DNA of 64,000 bases from Fagopyrum homotropicum (GCA_033239125.1 BSWB01000005.1:17909447-17973446); one strand, 5' to 3'; positions 45,806-56,825 are shown, numbered from the stretch's first letter. The notes: generated from the letters alone by a model not told the origin. Translations and numbers: made by a program.

Positions 45806-46067
45806 TCAAATGCCCAATTTGCAAAGGAGGAAATGAAATTGATGTTGACCTAAGGCCTTAGTAAGAATATCAGCAAGTTGATGTGCAGAGCGAACGTGTG
45901 CAGTTTTAATGTTGCCATTTTGAATTTCATCCGGAATGACATGACAATCGATCTCGATATGCTTTGTGCGGTCGTGAAACACCGGATTGGAGGCGATGTG
46001 TAGTGTAGATTTGTTATCACACCAAAGCGTCATAGGTTGTTGATGATTGACATTAAACGAACGTATG
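45806..46067 (-). pseudogene. Copia A RNase H domain, 3' part
   Basis: LWCDNKSTLHIASNPVFHDR, then TKHIEIDCHVIPDEI and LADILTKALGQHQF is the conserved end of Ty1-copia RNase H. The upstream part (with the ATG GMTxLTW-type region) lies across the MITE at 46068-46402. Confidence 0.85.
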
Positions 46068-46402
46068 TAGGGGTGTAATACGAGCCGAACGAGCCGAGCA
46101 TCGACATGCTCAAGCTCGGCTCATTTAGAAACGAGTTGAGCCCGAGCCGAGCCTAAAATTTATACGAGCTTTAAATTGTGTTCAAGCTTGGCTCGTTTAG
46201 AAAGTGAACGAGCTCGAGCCGAGCTTTTGACGAGCTGAGCCCGAGTAGCTCGGCTAAAATAATGCTCCTATAGTGTTATTTTAGCCAAACGAGCCGAGCT
46301 TTACCCAAACGAGCCGAGCATTGACATGCTCAAGCTTGGCTCACTTATAAACGAGCCGAGCCCGAGCCGAGCCCGAGTAGCTTGTCTCATATTACAACCC
46401 TA
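46068..46402. mobile_element. hAT-like MITE, GAGCCGAG-rich family, copy 2
   Basis: Begins TAGGGGTGTAATACGAGCC and ends ATATTACAACCCTA, its inverse. Flanking 8-mers AACGTATG (46060-46067) and AATGTATG (46403-46410) match at 7 of 8. It is inserted in the RNase H region of copia A and shares its family with 137-550. Confidence 0.78.
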
Positions 46403-47360
46403 AATGTATGAGGGACTTTAGCCACTTGAGTTCACACGTTGTGGTAGCCATGGCCCGATACTCGGCTTCAACAGAGGATCGAGAAACATTTGTTTGTTTC
46501 TTTGTCTTACAAGAGATAGGTGTACCTCCCAATAATATAGAGAATCAAGTTAAAGACCGTCGTGTTAATGGACACGTAGCATGATCTGAATCGCAAAAGA
46601 ATTGAGTTGTAGAGAACTTGAATGAGGGAAGAAAATACCTTGCCCGAGACTCATCTTTAAATAGCGTAAGACTCGAAGACTAGCAAACCATTGGTTTTTG
46701 GTTGGTCTTCGCATATATTGAGCAGGGGACATGGACACTATAGTTGATGTCTGGTCGGGTTATTGTGAGGTAAATCAATCGACTGATAAGGCGTGGGTAT
46801 TGTGCTTGATTTGAAAATGGGGGACTTGTATCCAACACCAGATTATGACCTGGCTCGATAGGAAAAGGAGAAGGGCGGGGTCCAAGATTACCAAACTCTT
46901 GTAAAATGTCGAGAGTTTACTTACGTTGGGATAGGAGCAGACCATTCGGTGTTCATGTGAGTTCGAGGCCAAGAAAATAATGTAAGACACCCAAGTCTTT
47001 CATATGAAAGAATTTATGGAGATAAGCCTTGAATCATGTTATAGTTGCTGGATCATTTCATGCAATAACGAGATCGTCGACATAGATAAGGATATGTAGT
47101 TCAATACCTGATTTAGTGTAGGAGAACAATGAGTAAATTGCATATGATTGACGGAATCCAACTCGAATTAGTGTTGATTGAAGCTTGGTGAACCAGTTCC
47201 TAGGAGATTGTCGAAGATCGTAGATGGATTCATGCAAATGACACACTTTTGAGGTGTTGGTCGGTTGAAACCCGGGAGGAAGCTTCATGTAAACATCTTC
47301 ATGTATATCACCGTGCAAGAATGCGTTATGGACGTCCATTTGATGTCTCGCCCGCTCCAA
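46403..47360 (-). pseudogene. Copia A reverse transcriptase
   Basis: The 47058-47360 frame has HQMDVHNAFLHGDIHEDVYM, KLPPGFQP, LRQSPRNWFTKL and the catalytic ILIYVDDLVIA. RT continues to about 46420 through frameshifts. Comparison with copia B (51789-52427, still open for 212 codons) shows that the lesions are copy-specific. Integrase should lie upstream but is missing. Confidence 0.85.
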
Positions 47361-47513
47361 TCGCCCTCTACGTAGTGAGGTCCTGAATAACGCATAATTT
47401 AGAAGTTAGAATAACGGAACATGATAATTGTTTAGTGATGCATGCAAATATGCAATCGAATGAGATTACATTTTAAGCTGGGAACAAATAATACATTGTT
47501 TAACATAAAATTT

Positions 47514-47798
47514 TTAATTAAAAATAACCAATCCTGCAGATTTTGTTGTTGCTAAAATACTATTTGGTAGTTGAATGGTGTAACTTGATCTATTAGTAAT
47601 ATTAAACAACAATTTTCGATTACTTGTCATGTGAAAAGAGGCACCGCTATCTAACATCCATTGGTTAAAATTGTTACCTGATAGTGTATCATTTGATGTT
47701 GCATGATATGTTTTGAATCTCTCAAATATTTTAGCCCACTGGTCTTTGGAAACACTTGAACCAAGATGGTTACGATCCAGCGATGAAATTGGAGTCAC
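47514..47798 (-). pseudogene. Copia A protease start
   Basis: FNQWMLDSGASFHMTSNRKL carries the D-S-G-A catalytic motif of copia aspartic protease. The frame ends shortly after and the next recognisable domain is RT, which shows the internal deletion. Confidence 0.82.
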
Positions 47799-48758
47799 TA
47801 CAGCATGGACATGTGTTGTTTGTATATCATTACTGGTGCCATCAAGTGGAGTAGTATTGGGTGATTTGTTGATAGAAGAACGGGATCGAGATGGTGATGT
47901 TCCGGTGGTGGGATTAGAGACCGCTTTTCCATTGTTCCACCATTCAGGGAACCCGATAATTTTGAAACCGAGGCCTTGTCGTGACTAGATATGTTGCAGT
48001 GAGTACAAAAGAGAGAGAATTTGTCCAGTTTACCTTGATTTGTGCGGGAAGCTCTTCGAACAACAAGTGCAAGTGAGTCGGTGTGGATCTCCCTTTCTTT
48101 TGGCTCATTATGTGTGCATGCTTCTTGTATAGGAAGTGCATAAACCTTATTAATGGTGGGTAATAGAGATGACGGAAGATCGTAGATGAGCATAGTTGTT
48201 ATTGAGTCCTAGGAGAAACTGGTGGACTCGTTCATCATCACGAGCCGTTGTTAAGATCTTAGCACAAGGATTGCAAATAACCTTATGAGATCGGAGACAT
48301 GCAACAAGTTCGTCCCATAAGCGACAAAGTCTTTCATAGTAAGATGCGATGCTTTGGCCTTGTTGAGAGAAATAACCTATATCAGATATGAGCTTGAGGA
48401 TACGCGGTCCATTGCCAACCGAGAATCTCTCCTCGATATCAAGCCAAAGTGCACGTATTGTGTCAAAGTATGTTAGGGAAGAACGAATTGTAGAATCAAC
48501 TGATTGTATCGTCCATTCGATTAACATCGAGTTGACGGTGTGTCAGTGGATGTAGTCGGCAAAATCAACATCGGGTTCGGTAATGCTACCATCAATGAAC
48601 CCTAATTTTCTTTTGGCACGAAATGGATTTGTCATATTTCGTGACCAATCTGAGTAGTTAACCCCTTTGAGGATCACCGAGCATATGGAATGCCCAGGAT
48701 GATCCGAAGGGTGGAGATAGTAAGGATTTGTGATATCGAGCGTTTTGGTGGTAGACAT
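47799..48758 (-). pseudogene. Copia A gag
   Basis: The N-terminus at 48758 (MSTTKTLDITNPYYLHPSDH, then LKGVNYSDWSRNM) is the DUF4219-like start of copia gag. The 48150-48527 frame (IRALWLDIEERFSVGNGPRI, YYERLCRLWDELVAC, FLLGLNNNYAHLRSSV) is the UBN2 gag core. A zinc knuckle region is degenerate (frames at 47798-48193). Stops and frameshifts separate the parts. Confidence 0.85.
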
Positions 48759-48814
48759 AGTCGAGTTTTGAGACTCAAGAAGAGAGGATCCTTTGAAAGC
48801 CTGATATCATGTGA

Positions 48815-48998
48815 GAATGGGTACAAATATTAGAAAGTCAAACTTGCTTTATTCCATTGAGAAATACATGCATATATACAAAAGACCTAGACTTAGTTTA
48901 CTAAAATACAAAGACATAATATCAACATATGGAAACAAACTTATTATACAGTACTGATTTAGGGAGGTAAATAACATATATCAAGGGATATTGTATCA
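48815..48998 (-). repeat. Copia A 5' LTR
   Basis: 184 bp, plus-strand TGAGAATGGGTACAAATATT...GGGATATTGTATCA. It contains CTAGACTTAGTTTACTAAA, the intact counterpart of the site where the MITE inserted in unit B. Confidence 0.88.
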
Positions 48999-49764
48999 AC
49001 AACACCATCAGTCCGGTCCGTTCTCGTCATAGCTTATAAAGGCTAAGCCGGCTCGGCTCGGCTCGGCGCACGCGACAATTAGTTACGCCCGCTCCCCAAT
49101 GAAAATAGGTAGTGACCCAAAGACCACGACCTTTAAGAGTTTTTTTCTCCTTGTATATTATAAGGTGTCTACTCCTTTTAGTCGACGTGGGATAATCACA
49201 TTTTTGTTCCTTTTTTCGAGTTTTGTGTTTCGTATACGTAAGTTCGGACATCATTATCTCATTCACTCTGAATCCAATTTTTAGCAAATAGTTATACAAC
49301 GATTCATTGCTCGTGGATACAAAACCAATGCTTCCGTTTTCCGGTATCGACGATGACCGGAGCCCACCGGAAATTTACCCGATAAACCCGGTGCACTACT
49401 TAATTAAAATATTGGTTCCAACAAAATGAACTAGAAACTAATTCGAGAATACTACTTGATTTGAACGACACAAAATTGAACTACCGTTTTAAAACTAATT
49501 AATAATAGCAGTAGTTCACAGTGCTTAAATATATTACTCCAGAGGGGGAGAAGTCGTAGTCCATAATTCTCTTACACCATTTTCATACACACACACACAC
49601 ATTCGATCCACCATAATTCCTTATTCTGTTCTTGCCCTAGCCATAACTACAAGGAAAATTCTATCAATACATACTTTCTTCGATTCTCACACACAACAGT
49701 ACACCATTGTTCTTCAAATCATACAAGTCATAACTTCAACACTTCTAAACGCAATGACCCAATT
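48999..49764. other. Flank between copia A and IST1-like copy A
   Basis: Includes a GGCTCGGCTCGGCTCGGC stretch near 49050 (also at 54485 in unit B), a (CA)n near 49590 and the presumed 3' UTR of the IST1-like copy. No separate gene was identified. Confidence 0.5.
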
Positions 49765-50752
49765 CTACATCTTCCTAAGAGCTTGAATCCTACTAGCCAA
49801 TTCATCGCAATTAGGAAGCTTCGGATGCGTATGATTTGCGTACATAGAAACCGATCTTCCATACGTTCCACCAGAAGAACCACAGGAGCTCTCACTTCGA
49901 TCATTCCCTCGTGATTTCATACTATAATGTCTCAGCAGCCTTTCCCTCAAAATCTCTTCATCACTCTCATCTCCTGCATTCGAGTTCTTCATCTTTACAT
50001 AAGGAGCAGGAACAACAACATTGTTGTTGAAAGCTCTTCTCGGTCCCACTTCTTTGTTTCCGGTTTCGTTACTAGAAGTCGTGCGCTCGTATACAACTCT
50101 TTCTCGCCCTCTAGACTCATTCCTCGCAATGCCATTATCCTTATAAACCCTCGGAGTTTGAACCTAAAAGATAAAAATAAAAAATAATCATCTCGATTTC
50201 CCATGGTATTAAACAAAACCGTTTTGAAAATCTACTTACTTGCTGATTATGCTGCTCAAAAGAAGCTGGATTCCATGGTATTGAATACTCCTCAGCTATC
50301 TCCTTCATCAACCGAAGCTTCTGCTCCCTCGTAGGAGGACTCGACTTCACCTTCTCGACGAACTGAATCACGAAATGCCATTATAACTAAAATAAGCATT
50401 ACTCATGTGAATTTTTATATATCATGATTGTTACCTCCTTGTTGACGAAAGGTTCCAAGGCGTTTCCATACTTGTCAGTGAACAAGCTCCTGAGATCCCG
50501 AAGCTCGGGAAGATCGGCAAATCTTGCTGCTGCGTACGATAGTGATGCCACAGCAACCCTGCAATCCTCAGGACACTCCCTGATAACACGTACGTTAGTA
50601 AAAAATCAACTGCGTAATTATGTGTGTTAAAGGGAATTATGAACGTACATCTCAGTTTGCATGTCTTTAAGCTTATCAGATATAAGATTGCAGCATTCCT
50701 GGACGTAGTTATAGCACCATGACAGATTCAGCTCCATATACAGTCCATGTGC
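49765..50752 (-). pseudogene. IST1-like gene copy A, 5'-truncated (exons 3-6 only)
   Basis: Exons at 50649-50752, 50435-50579, 50240-50362 and 49765-50163 correspond exactly in length to exons 3-6 of the full gene at 55227-56825. Splice sites are kept and frames are open. Protein changes against copy B are few (EQHNQQ for EQNNRQ, GPRRAF for EPRRAF). Exons 1 and 2, the start codon and the promoter are absent because the duplicated block ends in intron 2 at 50846. It cannot encode the N-terminal half of the IST1 domain and is best called a truncated duplicate. Confidence 0.88.
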
Positions 50753-50846
50753 CTAGCAGACAAACAAAACATCTTTGAGATGATCTGATTAACTGAAATC
50801 TTTATTATTTTCAAGATTCTTTCTTTTTCAAATTCTAATCAAAGAC

Positions 50847-51451
50847 ATGTTCCCCAACCAAGTATTGGAAGTACGAGAATCGTATGAGTTGTGAATCGGA
50901 GACATGTTCCCCAACCAAGTATCTCCGGTATCAGAAGTCCATCATGAAGAGCCAACGTAATGCTCTCCTTATCGCATCCGCATTGATCTTCTACAGTATT
51001 GTGTACGGTGTCACCTCTCTGCACGTTAAGATCGAGTAGTTAAACCTGAAGATTGAGAGGATGAAAAGCCGAGAAGATTGATCCTCACTTTGCTCTTGCA
51101 GAAGACGAACCTCCATTGTTAGATCCTGGTTGTTTGATTTCTCATACACACCTCCATTGTCGCTTTGCTTGTTAGATTTAACGAAGGAAAGGGAATGAAT
51201 GGGAAATCGATGTTCAGAGAAGGAAATCGATGTTCATATTGACAGAAGGAAATGACTTGAATGGAATAATCTTGTAGAAAATCCCCGAAGTCTTCCTCCA
51301 CGAGATTCCAAAATCAGAGTTGTCAAACCTTCAAAGCCACAACCACAATAGCCACCGTGAAAATTGAAACTCTAACTAAACGCCCCTAATTTTTCACAAC
51401 CCTAACCATGAATATAAATGAACCTCCCCAACCCTCTAACTAAACATGGCA
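50847..51451. other. Filler DNA at the duplication junction
   Basis: About 600 bp present between the units and absent at the equivalent place in the full gene. It contains a 22-bp direct repeat starting GACATGTTCCCCAACCAAG (50844 and 50901), a second short repeat, GAAATCGATGTTCA, near 51205-51235, and a minus-strand frame at 50839-51024 (61 codons, no family recognised). It may be DNA captured during end joining or a fragment of another gene. Confidence 0.6.
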
Positions 51452-51788
51452 TTTAGCCACTTGAGTTCACACGCAGTGGTACCCATGACCTGATACTCGG
51501 CTTCAGTAGAGGATCGAGAAATGGTTGTTTATTTCTCTGTATTCCAAGAGATAGGTGAACCTCCCAAAATATAAAGAAACTAGTTAAAGATCGTCGTGTT
51601 AATGGACACATAGCATAATATGAATCACAAAAAGCATCGAGTTGTAGAGAACTTGAATGAGGGAAGAAAATACCTTGCCCGGGACTCGTCTTTAAATAGC
51701 GAAAGACTCGAAGACTGGCAAACCAATGGTTTTCGGTTGGTTTTTGCATATATTGAGCGAGGACATGGACACAATAGCTGAGGTCGGG

Positions 51789-52427
51789 TCAGGTTATTGT
51801 GAGGTAAATCAATCGACCGATAAGGCATCGGTATTGTGTTGGATTTGAAAACGGGGGACATGTATCCAACGACAAATTATGACCTTGCTTGATAGGAAAA
51901 GAAGAAGGACAGGATCCAAGATTACCAGATTCTTGTAAAATGTCGAGAGTATACTTACGTTGGGATAGGAACAAACCATTCGGTGTTCGTGTGAGTTCGA
52001 GGCCAAGAAAATAACGTAAGACACCCAAACCTTTCATATGAAAGCAATTATGGAGATAAGCCTTGAATCGTGTTATAGTTGCTGGATCATTTCCTACAAT
52101 AACGAGATCGTCGACATAGATAAGGATATGTAGTTCAATACCTAGTTTAGTGTAGGAGAACAATGAGTAATTTGCGTATGATTGATGGAATCCAACTCGG
52201 ATTATTGATGATCGAAGCTTGGCAAACCAATTCCTAGGCGATTGTCGAATACAATAGATGGATTTACGCAAATGACACACTTTTGAGGTGTCGGTTGTTT
52301 GAAACCGGGGAGGAAGTAATGTAAACGTCTTCATGTAAATCACCGTGAAGGAATGCGTTGTGGACGTCCATTTGATGTCGCAACCCCTCCAATCGGCGTC
52401 TGCGTAGTGAGGTCCTGAATAATGCAT
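51789..52427 (-). pseudogene. Copia B reverse transcriptase
   Basis: A 212-codon open frame with HSRKSIYCIRQSPRNWF-like sequence, LIYVDDLVIVGND (YVDD), FHMKGLGVLRYFLGLELTRT, LFLSQRKYTLDILQESG and YRCLIGRLIYLT, covering most of the copia RT palm, thumb and connection. The start region is frameshifted, and downstream continuation is broken. Residual openness fits a relatively recent parent. Confidence 0.85.
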
Positions 52428-52463
52428 AATTTAAAAGTTAGAATAACGGTACATGATAATTGT

Positions 52464-52823
52464 TTAGTGAGGCATGCAAATAGAAATGAGATTACATTTT
52501 AAGCCATGAAAAAATAATACATTGTTTAACATAAAATTTGAATTAAAATTAACCGATCCTGCAGATGTTGCTATTGCTAAAATACCATTTGGAAGTTGAA
52601 TGGTGTAATATGATCCATTAGTAATATTAAACACCAATTTTCTATTACCTGTCATGTGAAAAGAGGCATCGCTATCTAATATCCATGGGTTAAAATTGTA
52701 ACCTGATAGTGCATCATTGGACGTTGCATGATATGTTCTGAATCTCTCAAATAATTCAGCCAACTGGTCTACAGAAACATTTGAACAAAGATGGATACAA
52801 TCCTGGGATGAAATTGGATTCAT
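52464..52823 (-). pseudogene. Copia B protease start
   Basis: FNPWILDSDASFHMTGNRKL corresponds to LDSGASFHM in copia A. The catalytic-loop Gly is Asp here (DSDA), which would inactivate the protease. The frame continues with FNSNFMLNNVLFFHGLKCNL, the usual end of the protease region, then stops. Confidence 0.8.
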
Positions 52824-53280
52824 TGCAACATGGCATGTGTTGTTTGTATAGCATTATTGGTGCCATCTAGTGGAGTAGTATTGAGTGATTTGTTGACAGA
52901 AGAACGGATTGAGATGGTGGTGCGCCGGTGATGGGATTAGAGACCCCTTTTTCATTGTTCCACCATTCAGGGAACCCGGTAATTTTGAACACGAGGCCTT
53001 GTCGTAACCGGATCTGCTGCAATGAGTACAAAAGAGAGAGGATTTGTCCGGTTTATCTTGATTTGTGCGGGAAGCTCCTTGAACAGCAAGTGCAAGTGAG
53101 TCGGTGTGGATCTCCCTTTCTTTTGATCATTATGTGTGCATTCTTCCTGTATAACAAGTGCATAAATCTTATTAAGGGTGGGTAATACCTCTTTAGAGAC
53201 GACGGAAGATCGTAGATGAGTGTAGTTGTCATCGAGTCTTAGGAGAAACTGGTGGACTCGCTCATCATCACGAGCCGTTG

Positions 53281-53787
53281 CTAAGATCTTAGCACAAGGA
53301 TTTCAGATATCTTTATGAGATGGGAGACACGCAACAAGTTCATCCCATAAGCGACGAAGTCGTCCACAGTAAGATGTGATGCTTGGCCTTGTTGAAACCA
53401 ATGACCTATATCGGATCTGAGCTTGAGGATACGCGGTCCATTGCCAACTGAAAATCTCTGCTCGATACCAAGCCAAAGTGCACATATTGTGTCAAAGTAT
53501 GTTTGGGAAGAGCGAAGTGTAGAATCAACCAATTGTATCATCCATCCGATTAACATCGAGTTGACGGTGTGCCAGTGGATCTAGTCGGCATAATAAACAT
53601 CGGGTTCGGTAATGCTACCATCAATGAACCCTAATTTTCTGATGGCACGAAATGCATTTGTCATATTTCGTGACCAATCCGAGTAGTTAACCCCTTTGAG
53701 GATCACCGAGCATATGGAAAGGACGGGATGATCCGAAGGGTGGAGATAGTAAGGATCCGTGATATCGAGCGTTTTGGTGGTAGACAT
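53281..53787 (-). pseudogene. Copia B gag N-terminal half
   Basis: MSTTKTLDITDPYYLHPSDH, LKGVNYSDWSRNM and, in the next frame, ALWLGIEQRFSVGNGPRILK match copia A gag. Stops near 53580 and a one-base loss near 53385 break it. Confidence 0.83.
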
Positions 53788-53840
53788 AGTCGAGTTTTGA
53801 GACTCAAGAAGAGAGGAATGTTTGAAAGTCTAATACCATG

Positions 53841-54433
53841 TGAGAATAGCTACAAATATTAGAAAGCCAAACTTGCTTTATTCCATTCAAATAAACATGT
53901 ATATATACAAAAGACCTAGACTTAGGGTGTGTTTGGTTGGAGATTAAAGGAGGTTCATTTAGATTAAATTTAGGAGGTTAAATTTGTGTAAGTGTTTGGA
54001 TGAAGGTGGAGATTATGAAAAAAAATTATAGAAGGATTAATTGAGATTAAAAAGGGCAAAAAAATAACCTTATATTACCAAGGTTAAAGGAGATTAATTT
54101 TCAAATATCAATTAGGATTCCACTCATGCCCCCTATTTAAGGTTAAAATAAGGGTAAATTTGTAAATCATATCAATTAAACCTATTAAAAGATCTTCAAC
54201 CAAACAACTTCACGTAAACTATTTTATATCAAATAATTCCTAATAAATTTTATATAAAATTTAACCCCTTTTAAATTCTATCTAGATTAATCTTCAAAAT
54301 AACCTCCACTTTTAACAAACACGCCCTTAGTTTACTAAAATACTAAGACTTAATATTAACAAATGAAAAAAAAACTTATTATACAGTACTGATTTGGGGA
54401 GGTAAATAACATATATCAAGGGATATTGTATCA
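53841..54433 (-). repeat. Copia B 5' LTR, interrupted by MITE
   Basis: Plus-strand TGAGAATAGCTACAAATATT...GGGATATTGTATCA. After removal of the MITE and one TTA it is 188 bp and aligns with 48815-48998. Confidence 0.87.
53925..54326. mobile_element. Tourist-like (PIF/Harbinger) MITE
   Basis: 402 bp beginning GGGTGTGTTTGGTTGGAGA and ending AACAAACACGCCC, flanked by TTA at 53922-53924 and 54327-54329. The paralogous LTR at 48890-48905 shows the empty site (GACTTAGTTTACTAAA), which fixes the ends and the TTA duplication. It is homologous, in inverse orientation, to 29885-30334. Confidence 0.92.
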
Positions 54434-55226
54434 CCAACACCATCAGTCCGCTCCGTTCTCGTCATGGCCTAGAAAGGCTAAGCCGGCTCGGCTCGGCTCG
54501 GCGCGCGCGATCAATGTGTTACGTCCGCTCCCCATTGAAAATAGGTTACCCAAAGACCGCGGCCTTTCAGCATTTTTCCTCATTGTATATTATAAGGTGT
54601 CTACTCCTTTTAGTCAACGTGGAATAACCACATTTTTATTCCCTTTTCAGAGTTTTGTGTTTCGTACACGTAACTTTGGACATCATTATCTCCTTCACTC
54701 TAAATCCAATTTTAGCAAATAATTATACCACGATTGAGTACTCGTGGATACAAAATCAATGCTTTTGTTTTCCGGTATTGACGATGGCCGGAGCTCACCG
54801 GAAAATTTGCCCAAAAAACACGTCGCACTACTTAACTAAAATATTGGTTCCAACGCAAAGAACTAGAAACTAGTTCGAGAATATTGCTTGACTTGTACGA
54901 CACACAAAATTTACCTAAACTCACGTAGGTTATGTTCTAAAACCAATTAATAATAGAAGTAGTTCACCGACTTTACTTACTACTTGCTTGAAATATATTA
55001 CTCGAGAGGGGGAGAAGTCATAGTCCATAATTCTCTTAGAAGATCTTCATACAGACACACATATTCGATCCACCATAATTCCTTATTGTGTTCTTTCCCT
55101 AGCCATAACTACAAGGAAAATTCTATCAATACATACTTTCTTCGATTCTCACACACAACAGTACACCATTGTTCTTCAAATCATACAAGTCATAACTTCA
55201 ACACTTCTAAACGCAATGACCCAATT
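54434..55226. other. Flank between copia B and the IST1-like gene
   Basis: Collinear with 48999-49764. It includes the CGGCT repeats near 54485 and the presumed 3' UTR of the IST1-like gene. No other gene was seen. Confidence 0.5.
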
Positions 55227-56825
55227 CTACATCTTCCTAAGAGCTTGAATCCTACTAGCCAATTCGTCGCAATTAGGAAGCTTCGGATGCGTATGATTTG
55301 CGTACATAGAAACCGATCTTCCATACGTTCCACCAGAAGAACCACAGGAGCTCTCACTTCGATCATTCCCTCGTGATTTCATACTATAATGTCTCAGCAG
55401 CCTTTCCCTCAAAATCTCTTCATCACTCTCATCTCCTGCATTCGAGTTCTTCATCTTTACATAAGGAGCAGGAACAACAACATTGTTGTTGAAAGCTCTT
55501 CTCGGTTCCACTTCTTTGTTTCCGGTTTCGTTACTAGAAGCCGTGCGCTCGTATACAACTCTTTCTCGCCCTCTAGACTCATTCCTCGCAATGCCATTAT
55601 CTTTATAAACCCTCGGAGTTTGAACCTAAAAGGCGAAAATAAAAAAATAATCATCTCGATTTCTCATGGTATCTAAACAAAACCGTTTTGAAAATCTACT
55701 TACTTGCCGATTATTCTGCTCAAAAGAAGCTGGATTCCATGGTATTGAATACTCCTCAGCTATCTCCTTCATCAACCGAAGCTTCTGCTCCCTCGTAGGA
55801 GGACTCGACTTCACCTTCTCGACGAACTGAATCACGAAACACCATTATAACTAAAAGAAGCATTACTCATGTGAATTTTATATATCATGGTTGTTACCTC
55901 CTTGTTGACGAAAGGTTCCAAGGCGTTTCCATACTTGTCAGTGAACAAGCTCCTGAGATCCCGAAGCTCGGGAAGATCGGCAAATCTTGCTGCTGCGTAC
56001 GATAGTGATGCCACAGCAACCCTGCAATCCTCAGGACACTCCCTGATAACACATACGTTAGTGAAAAATCAACTGCGTAATTATGTGTGTTTAAGGGAAT
56101 TAAGAACGTACATCTCAGTTTGCATGTCTTTAAGCTTATCAGAGATAAGATTGCAGCATTCCTGGACGTAGTTATAGCACCATGACAGATTCAGCTCCAT
56201 ATACAGTCCATGTGCCTAGCAGACAAACAAAACATCTTTCAGATCATCTCATTAACTGAAATCTTTATTATTTTCAAGATTCTTTCTTTTTCAATTTGTA
56301 AACAAAGACTAAAAGAACATCACTTCTTTTAACCTAACTTAATAAAGGTTTTCAAAAAGAATGAAATATTCTGGAAATGAATCCAATTCTCAATATTCAG
56401 AGGAATAATAAGAACAAAATGCGTCCTGTAAACGCCAACGTACACCAGTAAAGCAGTTCAGGAGAATCGATTCAGTGATCAGAAGAAGGAATATGAAAAA
56501 GTGAGAAAGACGAAATTACCCTTCCATAGGCATTGAGATCAAGATTGCTTCGAAGAAGATCAGCAACATCTTTCTTGAGAAAATTCTGCATTGCGTTTCT
56601 CTTCTTTGTTATGATTTCCATCCTCATGGTTATCATCCTCATTGCTGATTTGCTACAAATACAAGAATAACCAGACGAACGTAAAAACAGAGCATTAAAT
56701 TAGTGATCATTTAAGGTGCTAGAAACAAAAAAAAAAAAAAAAAACAGAGCACAGAAATTCACGAGACTTCACCATTTGTTGTAGAAATTGCGTCGAGCGA
56801 AAAACCCGTCCCACATGTTTGTCAT
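55227..56825 (-). CDS. ISTL: IST1-like protein (regulator of Vps4 in the MVB/ESCRT pathway)
   Basis: Six exons: 56773-56825, 56520-56652, 56112-56215, 55898-56042, 55704-55826 and 55227-55625, total 957 nt or 318 codons plus stop, all with GT-AG introns. The IST1 domain covers about residues 15-185: FARRNFYNKCKSAM, TKKRNAMQNFLKKDVADLL, LDLNAYGRAHGLYMELNL, CPEDCRVAVASLSYAAARF, LPELRDLRSLFTDKYG and PPTREQKLRLMKEIAEEY. The rest is a Ser/Arg/Asn-rich tail without known domain. IST1 proteins bind ESCRT-III (CHMP1-type) and tune the Vps4/SKD1 ATPase at endosomes. Plants have many ISTL paralogues with short tails like this one. The start is the first ATG of exon 1; a second Met lies three codons on. 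A truncated duplicate (49765-50752) lies downstream. Confidence 0.88.

Larger units (their letters stand above)
45585..48998 (-). mobile_element. Ty1-copia derivative A lacking integrase
   Basis: Minus-strand element with short LTRs at 48815-48998 (5') and 45585-45777 (3'), both bounded TG...CA. There is a degenerate Met-tRNA primer site just inside the 5' LTR (ATGATATCAGGC on the minus strand) and a purine tract, TTGAGGAAAAG, just before the 3' LTR. It carries gag, the start of protease, RT and RNase H; integrase is absent. A hAT-like MITE interrupts it at 46068-46402. Flanking 5-mers do not match, so the target duplication is lost or was rearranged. Confidence 0.88.
46417..50846. repeat. 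Segmental duplication, unit A
   Basis: Direct-orientation partner of 51452-56309. It runs from within the copia 3' pol (TTTAGCCACTTGAGTTCACACG), through gag, LTR and flank, to intron 2 of the IST1-like gene, where homology stops at CAAAGAC (50846). The copies are collinear throughout; the size difference is the MITE present only in unit B. Confidence 0.9.
51452..54433 (-). mobile_element. Ty1-copia derivative B, 3'-truncated
   Basis: Same structure as copia A from 5' LTR (53841-54433, split by a MITE) through gag, protease start and RT, with the primer site TGGTATTAGAC just inside. It lacks RNase H and the 3' LTR because the duplication breakpoint lies at 51452. Integrase is missing at the same point as in A, so the deletion predates the duplication. 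Confidence 0.88.
51452..56309. repeat. Segmental duplication, unit B
   Basis: Second copy of 46417-50846, in direct orientation. It differs by a 402-bp MITE plus TTA duplication in the copia LTR and by scattered substitutions. Its right edge joins seamlessly to exons 1-2 of the IST1-like gene, so this end is ancestral. Its left edge cuts the copia inside RT. Confidence 0.9.
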
